The position numbers and the translations under genes were made by a program. Under the pieces are notes generated by a model. That model had not been told where the DNA came from. It saw only the letters and a list, made by a program, of their open reading frames with translations, and ran no database searches. Shown one piece after another: positions 22,936 through 33,249 of a stretch of DNA of 51,433 nucleotides. The DNA lies in contig JAYMTF010000124.1 in assembly GCA_036897485.1 (NCBI GenBank), positions 1-51,433 of the forward strand, read 5' to 3'. Every line of letters starts with the position of its first letter. The first letter of the stretch is position 1. Origin of the DNA: Pelargonium nanum. Its lineage: Eukaryota; Streptophyta; Magnoliopsida; Geraniales; Geraniaceae.

Positions 22936-23565
22936 AGATCTCACCCGCGACGAATTTCGAAAATCTTCGTTTCATCTACCAATTTCAACCCCTATCTCAT
23001 AACCCATCTTTTCGCATTCGACATTCAAATGTCACAACTACTTCTCTACAAAATTTTTTTAAAAAAAATTGAAACTCAATCAATGAGAGACATGGGATGT
23101 GAATTTCCATTAATGCCCCTCCCCGAAACCCTAAAATGGAAAGCCAGACAAGGGCACAACGACGAATTGAAATAAAATCGGGTATCCACAACAGACCAAT
23201 TTGAATTCCCGCGAGCAATAACATTACTGCCATTTACTTTTTTCTTTTCCTTGTTCCCTCTCTTCTCCATCTCCCTCTCTTTTTCTCGCCCCCCAAACAA
23301 CGCTCTAAACTCGGGATTAGATCCAAAACCAAACCACCATTTTATTTTTCAATTTTTGAAATTACAGACCGCCAATTTACACCACTCCCTCCTCCTTCTC
23401 CGCTGTCCCTTTTAAATCTCCCAATCTCTATATTTTGGCGTTTTTTTTTTCAGTGACAGAAGCAGAAGCTGCATTAGCAAATTGTTCATTTTCCTGATCA
23501 GGAAAATCAAGAACATCAGAAGCAGATTCAAGTCTACAGATTGATTTTACTTTTTGGCTTGAGAA
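22936..23565 (+). other. Upstream region and 5' UTR of the atypical E2F gene
   Basis: No gene lies here. The stretch contains a telobox-like AAACCCTAAAA (23128), an E2F-type site (23205-23212) and a pyrimidine-rich run (about 23222-23330) that often precedes plant transcription starts. No upstream ATG was found between about 23440 and the start codon at 23566. Confidence 0.5.
23205..23212 (+). promoter_or_regulatory. Candidate E2F-binding site
   Basis: ATTCCCGC fits the plant E2F consensus WTTSSCSS. It is 354 bp upstream of the start codon of the DEL-type gene. In Arabidopsis, DEL1 is known to be under competing control of typical E2Fs, so the site is where one would expect it. An 8-bp degenerate motif can arise by chance. 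Confidence 0.4.
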
Positions 23566-26543
23566 ATGGCGTCGCCGCTTGGTTCTCAAGAATCTGAAAC
23601 CAGGTTGCACTCGTACAGCCGCAAAGACAAGTCCTTAGGGGTTTTGTGTACCAAGTAATCAATCCGACCCCACCAATCTCTTTGCAGTTTTTTTTTACTC
23701 ATTTTCAGATTCATGTTGCTCATTTTTTTTCTGGGTTGATTATCAGTTTTTTGAAGTTATATAATCGTGATGGAATCGAATCCATTGTACTCGACGACGC
23801 AGCTGGCCGATTAGGTAGATAGATCTCTGTTGTTATCTTCTCTTCAAACTGTTCCTTTTTCTTTTGTTTTGTAAGTAATTTATCAGTTAATTTTACTTGG
23901 ATTGATGAAAGTGTGAGACCAGAAGACTAGAAATTCTGAGGTTTTGTTTATTTGGTGTTTTTTCAACTAAGGAAGCTTATTTATTATTGGGTTCCAATGG
24001 ACGGAAATTTTTGGGTCCAAAGTTTTGTTTTTGTGTTTGATTTTTTAATGTAATTGCCCTAAGGTTTCTTCAGCAGCCAAGTAGGTCTTTCAGATTTTCT
24101 TCTTCAGTTTCTGATCTTTAATTTGCAGGAGTTGAGCGGCGTCGGATATATGATGTAGTCAATATTTTGGAGAGCATTGGGGTAATGCATTTACTGGTTC
24201 TTACTACATTACAGAAAAAAATGGCTTTATGCGATTGAGTTCTTGGACCTTACTAGGTTTCTAAATTATTCAGGTTGTATCAAGAAAAGCTAAGAATCAA
24301 TACTCATGGAAGGGTTATGCGGGCATTCCTCGGGCTTTAGAGGGGTTAAAGGTATATCACAGTTTTTCTACTATTGTTCCATTAAGGAATTCTGACATAT
24401 TAACTTTCTGGTTTTATTCAGGACAAGGGTTACAGAGAAAATTTCAACACCTCGGATTGCTTTGTTGTTGAAAAGGTATGCTACAGTTGCTCTTTCAGTT
24501 TCTCTTTGAACAATTAATTTGTTCGGTACGGGAAGCTGCAAAACACATAAATGAAATAGAGAATTGAAGAATTATGGATTCAACATTGTTTAGGATTTGG
24601 AAAATTTGTAATACATCATTCAATTTTGGTGTTTTCACAAAACATGAGATTTTTTTGTTATTCACCTCCATTCCTGACAGCCGTAGTCTCTTACTAAAAC
24701 TTATGCCTTTGCTATTTGACTAGGACTTGAGTGAGAATGAAAATGGAGGGTCTTCCACAACAATAAGTGTTGAAGGCCAAGAAAATTCATCTTCCAGAAA
24801 TGGTAACTCTTTTCCCATTTTGTTCTGTAATTACTCATCATATGTTTGAGTAAAATGCCTATGATGTCAAATGTATGCTCCAATTTAACATTAATAGATA
24901 ACAAACTGGATAGACATTATTCAATTACTTACTATGTAATGTTATTTTATGGTGGTTTGTTTCTTAGACAGCAGAAGAGAGAAATCTCTAGCACAGCTCA
25001 CAGAGAACTTTGTCAAGCTTTTCCTTTGTTCAGATGTAAGGGGACTTTCTCATATTGTTATCCTGGTGAACTGTTCAAGTATATTTCATTTGGTTTGATC
25101 CCTTGTGTTTTTTTTCTTCTTTAGGTGGATATAATCACACTTGATAGTGCTGCATTGACATTGCTGGGTGCTGCGCACCACTCAACAGCTATGAAAAGTA
25201 TTTTATCTTAGCTTATTGTTAAATTTATACTCTAAGTTTCAAATAAAAATCTCCGAAAAAGTAATTAACCTATATTTTACTAATATGATTCTGCAGCAAA
25301 AGTTAGAAGACTGTATGATATTGCAAATGTTTTGTCTTCCATGAACTTGATTGAGAAGGTAAATACATTTGTAGGATGATCTTACAAGTGATTGCAAATA
25401 TGATATTCTTATGTTATATGTTGTGTGTATTTGTTTTGATGGACTCTTGTTAACATAATTGATTCACAGACCCATCATCCAGAGAGTAGGAAACAAGCAT
25501 ATAGGTGGTTAGGATGGAGGGGAAAACCCAAAGCTGAACCTCTTGCCGCTTTGCTTCACAATGAATCAAAGAAGAGAATATTTGGAACTGATATTACAAA
25601 CCATTGTTCAAAAAGAATGAAGCTGGAGTCTTCACCTGATCAGAATTTGAAAAAAGCAGTAAACATTTCATCACCTACTGAAGATACCAGTTTTGAAAAT
25701 GTCCGTGATGGGAATGAATCAGAACAGCAACCAAAACATAGTGCAAAGAGTTTTGTATTTGGACCTTTCAGTCCCGTGGGCCTTCGTGTAGGAAATTCTG
25801 GAAATAAGAATGGAAGACAAACTCAAGACTGGGAGAGTCTAGCTTCTACCTTTCGCCCTCAGTATCAAAATCAAGGTATATTCTCAGGTTTCGTTCTGAA
25901 AAATTATATTGACATGCCTTTTTAGCTATACAAAGTAAATTAGCAAGGTGCTATAAAACTCATGCATCAGACTTTCAGTATTCAGTTTGTTCCTTCTGGT
26001 GACGATTAAAGTGTCAAATAGTGATTCCACCCGTGAAAGATGTCTAACCATAATCTAATGACTTGATAGTTTTACTTATCTTTGGTGTTAACTAAGATGA
26101 GAAATTGCTTCAAACTCTGCCTTGTTTTCTTTGGAGTTGGTTTTCATTAATCAGCATATGCCTATACATTGATTTCGAATATGAAAACTCCAATATTTTC
26201 TTACCAGCAATCCGTCAGCCGATACTAATGAGAAATGGTTCTATTAGTTTTGTTAAGTCCCTGCATCAGTGTAGCTGCTTGGTATTGTCCTGTTGTTTCC
26301 AGAATATACATTTAATTTGATGATTTTATTCCAGTGGGGACATGTGGATCTTGCATGCTATGCCATGAAACATATCACTCATATCATGCTTTACATATAA
26401 CTGTTGCAGCAACTAAATGACAGAAGATGGGTTTTGTTAATGGTGTGGCAGCTCTGAGTGACCTCTTTGGACATTACATGGAAGCATGGAAATCATGGTA
26501 CACTGAAGTTGATGAGAAGAAAGAGATACAGACAATAACCTGA
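23566..26543 (+). CDS. DEL1: DP-E2F-like atypical E2F repressor (DEL1/E2FE type)
   Basis: Coding exons: 23566-23654, 23747-23814, 24129-24181, 24274-24351, 24422-24475, 24724-24802, 24968-25035, 25125-25197, 25297-25358, 25470-25875 and 26452-26543, giving 373 aa; an optional in-frame exon 26208-26237 would make 383. Two winged-helix DNA-binding domains are visible, the first with RRRIYDVVNILESIG (about 56-70), the second with RRLYDIANVLSSMNLIEK (about 191-208). There is no DP-dimerisation or Rb-binding domain, which defines the atypical class. Family role: binds E2F sites as a monomer without DP and represses them, holding cells in mitotic cycles and delaying endoreduplication. The last exon encodes ALSDLFGHYMEAWKSWYTEV. 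Its acceptor (GTGTGGCAG/CT) is T/G-rich rather than classic; it was chosen because it keeps phase and the other acceptors nearby run into stops. E2FE versus its paralogues DEL2/DEL3 is not settled. Confidence 0.87.
26208..26237 (+). other. Possible optional 30-nt cassette exon of the DEL1-type gene
   Basis: TTACCAG precedes and GTTCTA follows a 30-nt segment whose phase matches both neighbouring exons. It would add ten residues, AIRQPILMRN, just before the C-terminal ALSDLF block. Skipping it also keeps the frame. No transcript evidence is available. Confidence 0.4.
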
Positions 26544-27872
26544 TGAAACCACCTCTCTCCTTAACTCCATAGGACCAAGTACACATGTTCAAAAATGGAA
26601 TAAAGTTTTTACACGTGGCTCTTCAACTCAAAAGCCACCACCCATTTTGTCCATCTGAACCTTCAGTTTCTTGGTAAATTCTGTTTTTTTGGTTGCAAAT
26701 TACATGCAACAAATTTTTGGTTGATAGAGGTTATATTATATCTGTATCGGTTTGATGAATGAAAAAGAGGAAATTTTCAAAGACATTTAACTTTTCTACC
26801 GAAACAAGTTTTCAAGAAAGTGATAGTGAAGTCGATTGATTCTAATCCAATAGTTCAATGACATTTTGTGGCACTGGATTGGTTTTGAATCATAATATTA
26901 GCGGTTGATAATGAAATCGACAAAAACAATATTTCCATTCAAACAAAACAAACAGAGAATATTGACATTATTGTGGACCGTGGACGGGTCATTCAAGAAC
27001 CGACCCACTTGCTCACTTGGGTCCTACCTCGTCACTTCAATTGGTAAGTAACACAAGTCTCTAATAATAATAATTATAATTGGGAGAATTAGGAGGCAAA
27101 ATAGTAATTAACAAATCTAGACGTACCTAGTACTGGCAAAAGGGTACCTAATCCGCCGGGCATCCGAAATTCAACTCGTTTCAGGTCGGGTAAAGGTTTG
27201 CATTTATCAGCGTGTTGGGTTGAGGTCATGTATGATGTAGGTTTTTTTGGGTCAGGTAAATCCATAATAAAATAATGTGTTTTATGCTTAATATTTAAAA
27301 CTTGACATACCCGGACACCCCATAGGATCGTGTTGGGATCATGGTTCACCAATCCAACCCGACCCTAACTTTTGTCACCTCGAGACGTACCTACCATCTA
27401 ATTGCTGGCAAAAATATTGTGGTGTAGATTGTAGAACAATTTGGTGACGCAAAAAGTGGAAGCTACAATGTCTCAAATTTAATACTGTTAAGTAATTGCA
27501 CATACTGACATTGCCAAACATTATTTAATACAGGTCGTCTCATGCACAATTTAATTAATTAATATTTAACAAGACAAAGCACGTTGCGAAAATTGCAATA
27601 AAAAGTATTGTTTCCTCCGGTTCAGTCCGGTACAGTTAGCTCAAGTTCAGTACAAAGAGAGTGGCGAATCCGTAATTAACTCCAAACCTGCGTGGCATAC
27701 TCTCAACCAATCCACGACCTGTAAAAAATAAAATAAAATAAAAAAAATAAAACAAAACTAGTGGGCTAAGAGCTCAAAGCGGCTAAGAAAGATTCTTCCA
27801 ACTCCCACCACCGTTGCACCACCACCACCCACCACCACCAAGAGAGAGCTCAAGCTCTAGCTCTTCTCTTCC
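26544..27872. other. Intergenic region between the E2F and DUF760 genes
   Basis: The first part is the E2F gene's 3' UTR. About 27120-27370 is a GC-richer patch whose minus-strand reading has the GGGTTG / CCCGACC style of low-copy plant repeats; I could not find its ends. The last 60 bases before the DUF760 start have a CCACCACC-rich leader. Nothing else is recognisable. Confidence 0.4.
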
Positions 27873-30800
27873 ATGGCGGCCGCAGCTCGAGCCTTCATTC
27901 TCTCTCGCGTCACCGACCTGTCGCTCAACCTCAAGCCGATTCACCATCCCCAGCCCCCGCCCTTTTCCCGCCACCACCACCTCCTCCCTTGCCCCCTCTC
28001 CTCCTCCTCCAACCGCCGGAGGTCATCGAAGTCGTTCCCTGGAGTCACTGTCAGCTGCCTCAGTGGCGGTGTCTCCGATGATTTTGTTTCCACTCGGAAG
28101 TCCAGCTTCGACCGAGGATTCTCCGTCATCGCGAATTTGCTCAAGGGAATCGAGCCTCTCGACACCTCCGTTATCTCCCAAGGCGTCTCCGATTCCGCCA
28201 GAGACTCTATGAAGCAGACTATTTCTACAATGCTTGGTTTGCTTCCGTCCGACCAGTTCTCCGTCACCGTTAGGGTTTCCAAGCACCCGCTGGATCGCTT
28301 GCTCGCATCTTCAATCATCACCGGGTATTAGAGATAGTCCCTTCCGTTTAATTCCTTTTGAATCGAAACTTGATTGAATTGAATTGAATTGCTGATAGGG
28401 TGTGATTTTGATGGATTTGTGGTGTTAGGTATACGCTGTGGAATGCAGAGTACCGGATAGCGTTGACAAGGAATTTCGATATATCTCCGGATAGTTCGAG
28501 AAACTTGAATTGTTCAGTAAAAGATGAGGTTTCAGCAGTGCAGTGTGAGGACAGTGAGGATAAGAAAGGCGAATCTGGTGTTGTTGATGTGTCGTTGGAA
28601 GATTTGGGGAGAAGTCCTCAAATTTTTGGGGATTTGCCTCCAGAGGCGTTGAACTACATTCAACAGTTGCAATCGGAGTTATCTTCAGCAAAAGAGGTAA
28701 GAATTTATGCTCCTCTTGTTATTTTGCTACTTGATTGCTCATTTCTGTGGGTACTTGATCTAAAATTCGTATTGAAGTGCCTGTGAATGATTGTTGAACT
28801 GATTAAGTATTGGTGTTGCAAACTCTATGAAGTTGGTTTGCAACTTTAAAAGAAAAGTGTTGGGTTGGATATTGTATCTTTTTGGACTGTTCAGTAAGAA
28901 ATGATTGTCATGCATGAAGAACTAGGAATCCCTGAGATAGCATTTTAGTAGTAGATTCTTGGTCTTGATTGCCAAAAACATATTTTGTTTTGTTTTATTT
29001 ATATATCGAATTGTACAGGCATGCAATTTTCAGTTTATTAGTAGGGTAGATATTGAATGAGAAACTGTTGGGGGTATACTGCCATAATGGTATCTCATAT
29101 GAAAGTTGAACTACCCCTTTATGTGTAGTGGCTCGTTCAATATGATAGCCTACATGATCTTATCTAGCTCCCGGTTACTGCTTCTGTGTGATCTGAATGT
29201 TTTAATTTAGTGCCTGTACCTCCTATTGTGTATGTAATTGCATACTATGAATTTACCTATTATCTATGTACCTATTATGTCAGTTGACGAATATAGATAA
29301 GCATTGTCAAATTGTCAGAATAAACCTCTCCTCCCTCTCTTACGTGTCTGCATTGTGTGCTTTGTTTAGAAATTGGTGATGTTTATATTCGAGTAACGAT
29401 TTTACCTGTAATTCCCATACCTTGAAACCCATTACCTGTTCTTGACCAGTGTAGTGTCTGCAGTTAATAAATGAAGAGTATTCTATGAATATCTATTCAA
29501 TATTATTTAAGGAATCCAACGAAAATGGAAGAGAAGTATTTATTTTTGTTTCTAGCCATTTTCTTTCTCTTGCTTTCCTACCTACGTTGTTGGGCATGCC
29601 CGTTTAACCAGTCTGGTTATGGACCACAGATTACTTGGCAGCTCTATTTTTAGAAGCACTGGGGATAAGATAGCAGACATGTTCTACGTCCATAGCAATA
29701 TTTCCTCATGTCATGTTTCACGGCTGTCACCCTAGCTATATAGTAAAAGAAGAAACATTGAAGTACAGAGATAAGGTCCCTCTAAAACAAGGAAATAGTA
29801 AAAGAAAAAAGAATTTCAGCTGTACGCACTGTGCTGCGATACCATGGGGTTTTATCAAGCGAACTAATAATCTATACTTTTATTCACACATATACTGAAC
29901 CTTTTACTCTAAAGTATGAAAGCAAGAAAAGGCAGCACTAGTACCATCATCATGGTTGTGCTAGTTGTCTCTGATGGATTGCATTTCACTGGTGATAAAA
30001 TGGGGATGATGCCCTAGATGTCATATGTATGTATTCATTCATATTAAGTCGATCTTTAATGTGATGTATCTATTCCATGACCATGAGCATTATCATATTA
30101 TGCTGTTACAATGTATATGCAGCTTTAATATATATGATCATTGAACTGATGACGCGTGGTAGTTTTGAGACTTTATGGTGCCTCACTGCACATATAAATG
30201 GCAGTCTCACTTATGCTTGTGACTCCAATGCTGTTGCAGGAATTGAACACCCAGAAGCAGGAGAACATGCAAATAGAATATGAAAGAGGAAATAGGAATA
30301 ATCTCTTGGAATATTTACGCTCCTTGGATAGTGAAACGGTAATAACATAAGATTTCTGAATTTGATTTGGTGTTATCCAATTTGAAACTTAGCCTCATGC
30401 TTCAAGCCTCCAATATATATGAAACATGTCTAATATCACTTAATTTGGTTTGAAAGGTGACAGAACTATCTCGACCTTCATCGATAGAGGTGGACGAGAT
30501 TATTCATCAGCTTGTTCAAAACATATTGCAAAGATTCTTTCGAGATGACTCTACCTTGGATTTTATGGGAGAACCAGTCAAGGGGAGTACAGAGAATAAT
30601 CAAGAGGGTGCTGATGAATTATGCAACTCCATAGGCACTTCCCGTGATTACCTAGCAAAGTTGCTCTTCTGGTTAGTATATTATTATCTTCCTTACGAAA
30701 TTTCTCATACTTGTTGCTCTGATTCTAGTTTTAAGCAAGTAGTGCTACCAAGTGTGCACACCCACATAGATTGAAATAAGAAAAAAAGTCAATTTGATTA

Positions 30801-31150
30801 TTGAACTAGTATGTTGCATAGTAAACTTGGGAGAACAAGAAATTTCAACTGATTGCAGGAAAGTGGTAAAAAAGGTTTAACCTATGCTTTAGAATAACAG
30901 TTAGGAAGAGATTGTCTTTCTGTGTTGAATCCACCGTGGCTATGTGCTGAATCCATATTTAGTACATAGTATTCACATGTATATGTACCTCTTCTCGTAA
31001 ACGTTGCTATCCACTAATTAATGGAGTGCTCTTGTATGGAATCATAGTATTTAAGGGTCCTTTTCTGCTGGCAGGTGTATGTTACTTGGTCATCATTTGA
31101 GAGGCTTGGAGAACAGATTGCATTTAAGTTGTGTCGTCGGGTTGTTGTAA
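27873..31150 (+). CDS. Chloroplast-type DUF760 protein
   Basis: Five coding exons: 27873-28324, 28429-28696, 30240-30338, 30457-30671 and 31075-31150, giving 369 aa. The first 60 or so residues are rich in Ser, Pro, Arg and His and nearly free of acids, as in a plastid transit peptide. Two related helical blocks follow. One covers about 75-165 (VIANLLKGIEPLDTS to YRIALTRNF). The other covers the C-terminal third (EYLRSLDSETVTELSRPS to the end, HHLRGLENRLHLSCVVGLL). Both have a hydrophobic pattern with a Leu-Leu-rich helix followed by an aromatic/Gly turn and an Arg-rich helix, which is the DUF760 pattern. Plant relatives include a protein annotated as UV-B-induced; the biochemical function of the family is not known to me. 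The middle (about 170-240) is acidic and probably disordered. Intron 2 is 1.5 kb. The gene converges on the GATL gene. Confidence 0.88.
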
Positions 31151-32139
31151 GGATCATAAAACGGCAGCATGTAAATTCTTTTTGGTTCTCAACTATTTTT
31201 ACCATTGTGATTATAAATATTGTAATCTCCACTTCTCCTCTAATTTACTATTTCATAGCTAAACACCATACAATCTAAATGAGTGATTGTGAAAGGTGAA
31301 TTAAATCAGATTTCAAAATTCAACAGTCAAATTAGCGCCTAACACAACAAAAATGTATGTATTTAATCGTAGACTTGTCAAGAAACATTCACTGGCAATT
31401 TGTCATGCACATCATATATTAATTTATGGTAGACTTCGATGAATTATTTAATGAACTATACAACTGTAACGAGTTATTGCAGTGTTACCACTAGCATTAC
31501 AATATAATATATGTATGGTAAAAACCCGATTTGGTTCCTGAATTTTTATGTTTCGATCAATTTAATCTTGAACTATTATTAACTCAAAATAATATCTGAA
31601 CTTTCAAATATTGACCAAATTTGGTCCCTCAATTTTTGATATAGGCTCTAATGGCAATGACAATTTTGGGTCAATATTTGAAAGTTCATGGACCAAATTG
31701 GGTTATAACACGAAAGTCAAAGACTATTTTGAGTCGGAAAAATGTAGGAATCAAATTGGGACGAAACACGGAAGTTCAAGTACGGAACATTTTACTTACA
31801 TTTTTTTTTTGTAAGGAAAACAATTTACTTACATTTATCTAAATAACTTGCACCAAATTAATGCCACCGACCTCCACAGATAACGGCTGTAACGTTCACC
31901 ATCGAAACTTCAACCCTCAATCATAACTTGCAAAAATTGGGCAATCTGCTTTACAGGCTTTCAATTGTCAACTTAAAAGCTAATCAAACTCAAATCCAGA
32001 AATTTTATACTAATAAAAACTCCATAATTATACTGCAAAAATGGTTCACAATGTATAAAACCTGTATGTATATATACAGTAATACACACAAAAGAATGGT
32101 AAAAATAAATGAAATGGACCCAAACAAGGATAAAAAAAA
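31151..32139. other. Convergent intergenic region with a MITE-like hairpin
   Basis: It holds the 3' UTRs of the DUF760 gene (plus) and the GATL gene (minus). A MITE-like inverted-repeat element occupies about 31520-31770. The open frames here are chance. Confidence 0.5.
31520..31770. mobile_element. MITE-like foldback element
   Basis: A perfect 19-bp inverted repeat GAACTTTCAAATATTGACC occurs at 31598-31616 and, inverted, at 31669-31687. Weaker complementarity extends outward to TTGGTTCCTGAATTT (about 31532) and GAATCAAATTGGG (about 31749). The TTTGGTCCCT-type motifs resemble the TIR repeats of the MULE at 2975-4537. The outer ends and target duplication are not clear, so superfamily assignment is tentative. 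Confidence 0.55.
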
Positions 32140-33249
32140 TCAAATAGATGATAATATACTTGTAATGTAAGTCAAGTGTTGTTCATTGTGTTGATGGTTG
32201 AAGAGATCATATGGAGCCCATAGATAATCAACTGGGCAAGGTCTCCTTCCGTCAAGCCTCACCCATGGCTTACCTTTCCCACTCCAATGCAACAAACTCA
32301 CAGCTCCTGGGTGCAATGTCCTGCAACTACTCACCACATTGTCTCCTCCAAGCCCATGCTGGTTCCATCTGTGATCAATGGCCTCAACTTCTCCACCAAA
32401 CACCAGCAAAAACGGCGGCAGCGAACCCAGATCATAAATCCTCCTCTCCTTCTGTATCTCCATCCACTTCTCGATCTTCCTCGTGTAATCGCCTTCTCTC
32501 CACCTCCCCAAATCCATCACCATCACGCCCGTGTTGAAGTAACAGGGTCTCTTGCTTCTGCCATTGAAGACCTTTGTAAACTCCGGGTTGAGCCAAAACT
32601 CGTCGGAGAAGTATTTAGTGAAGTTGGCGTGGCAATACTCCGGAGCTCCGATTGTTCTTGTCCCGGTGAGAGGAATGGACCACAGCTTGTGAATGTCGTC
32701 GACCACCACCACGTCGGAGTCTAGGTAGATCACTCTCTTGATGCAGGGCTCGAGCATGTCGGCCAGGTAGCTTCTGGCGTAGTTTAGCGGGTTCTCGAGA
32801 GCTTGGCGAATGGAAGACGAGATGAGGTTGTTGACGAGATCTTCCCGGAAGATGTAGACTTGGAATTGCAGAGAAGGGAATGTTGACTGCACAATCCGAG
32901 CAAGGTCGGAGCTCGAATTGGCGGCGACGAAGTGGAAGAAGATGTTTTCCGGGCAAGACGAGTGCTTGAGAACAGAGTGTACAGCAGCTACAGAGCCTCT
33001 CAAGTACTCTAAATCAATAGTCATTGCAACATGAACAAGCAGAGGATCACAAGCCAATAACATACTGTTTTTGGACACAACCGGACACTCCAGTCCGTTC
33101 CGGTACTCCGGCGCCTCCAAGAACTGTACGGACACTTCATCTCCGTCGCCGCAGGGGACTTTTCCAGGGAATGATCTGATCGAAATAGCCGGAGCTGGGA
33201 GCAAGAAAACAAACACAGACACAAGAAATAAGAGTTTTAAAGGAAACAT
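32140..33249 (-). CDS. GATL-family GT8 glycosyltransferase
   Basis: An intronless frame of 369 aa, in the GATL size range (roughly 340-390). It begins with a hydrophobic leader ([18 protein letters not shown], about 4-21) that acts as signal peptide or anchor, rather than the long stem of GAUT proteins. GT8 elements: [18 protein letters not shown] at the start of the fold (about 73-90), the metal-binding DxD in [11 protein letters not shown] (Asp 177 and 179), [12 protein letters not shown], and the terminal HWSGKGKPW (321-329). Family knowledge: galacturonosyltransferase-like enzymes of the Golgi affect pectin and xylan synthesis; direct activity is not shown for all members. All key residues are present. 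The subgroup (GATL number) cannot be assigned from memory, so no symbol is given. Confidence 0.93.
   Translation of the reverse strand: MFPLKLLFLVSVFVFLLPAPAISIRSFPGKVPCGDGDEVSVQFLEAPEYRNGLECPVVSKNSMLLACDPLLVHVAMTIDLEYLRGSVAAVHSVLKHSSCPENIFFHFVAANSSSDLARIVQSTFPSLQFQVYIFREDLVNNLISSSIRQALENPLNYARSYLADMLEPCIKRVIYLDSDVVVVDDIHKLWSIPLTGTRTIGAPEYCHANFTKYFSDEFWLNPEFTKVFNGRSKRPCYFNTGVMVMDLGRWREGDYTRKIEKWMEIQKERRIYDLGSLPPFLLVFGGEVEAIDHRWNQHGLGGDNVVSSCRTLHPGAVSLLHWSGKGKPWVRLDGRRPCPVDYLWAPYDLFNHQHNEQHLTYITSILSSI

Noticed and set aside
26337-26420. Alternative last exon of the DEL1-type gene reading VGTCGSCMLCHETYHSYH and ending in TGA
   Set aside because: The phase fits from the acceptor at TTTATTCCAG, but this version loses the conserved ALSDLFGHYMEAWKSWY tail, which the 26452 acceptor preserves.
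27120-27370. Copy of the 49.4-49.9 kb repeat family
   Set aside because: Both have GGGTTG-type wording, but I could not find a convincing ordered alignment.
32211-32724. Plus-strand frames over the GATL gene
   Set aside because: Shadow frames of an intact 369-aa GT8 reading frame on the minus strand.
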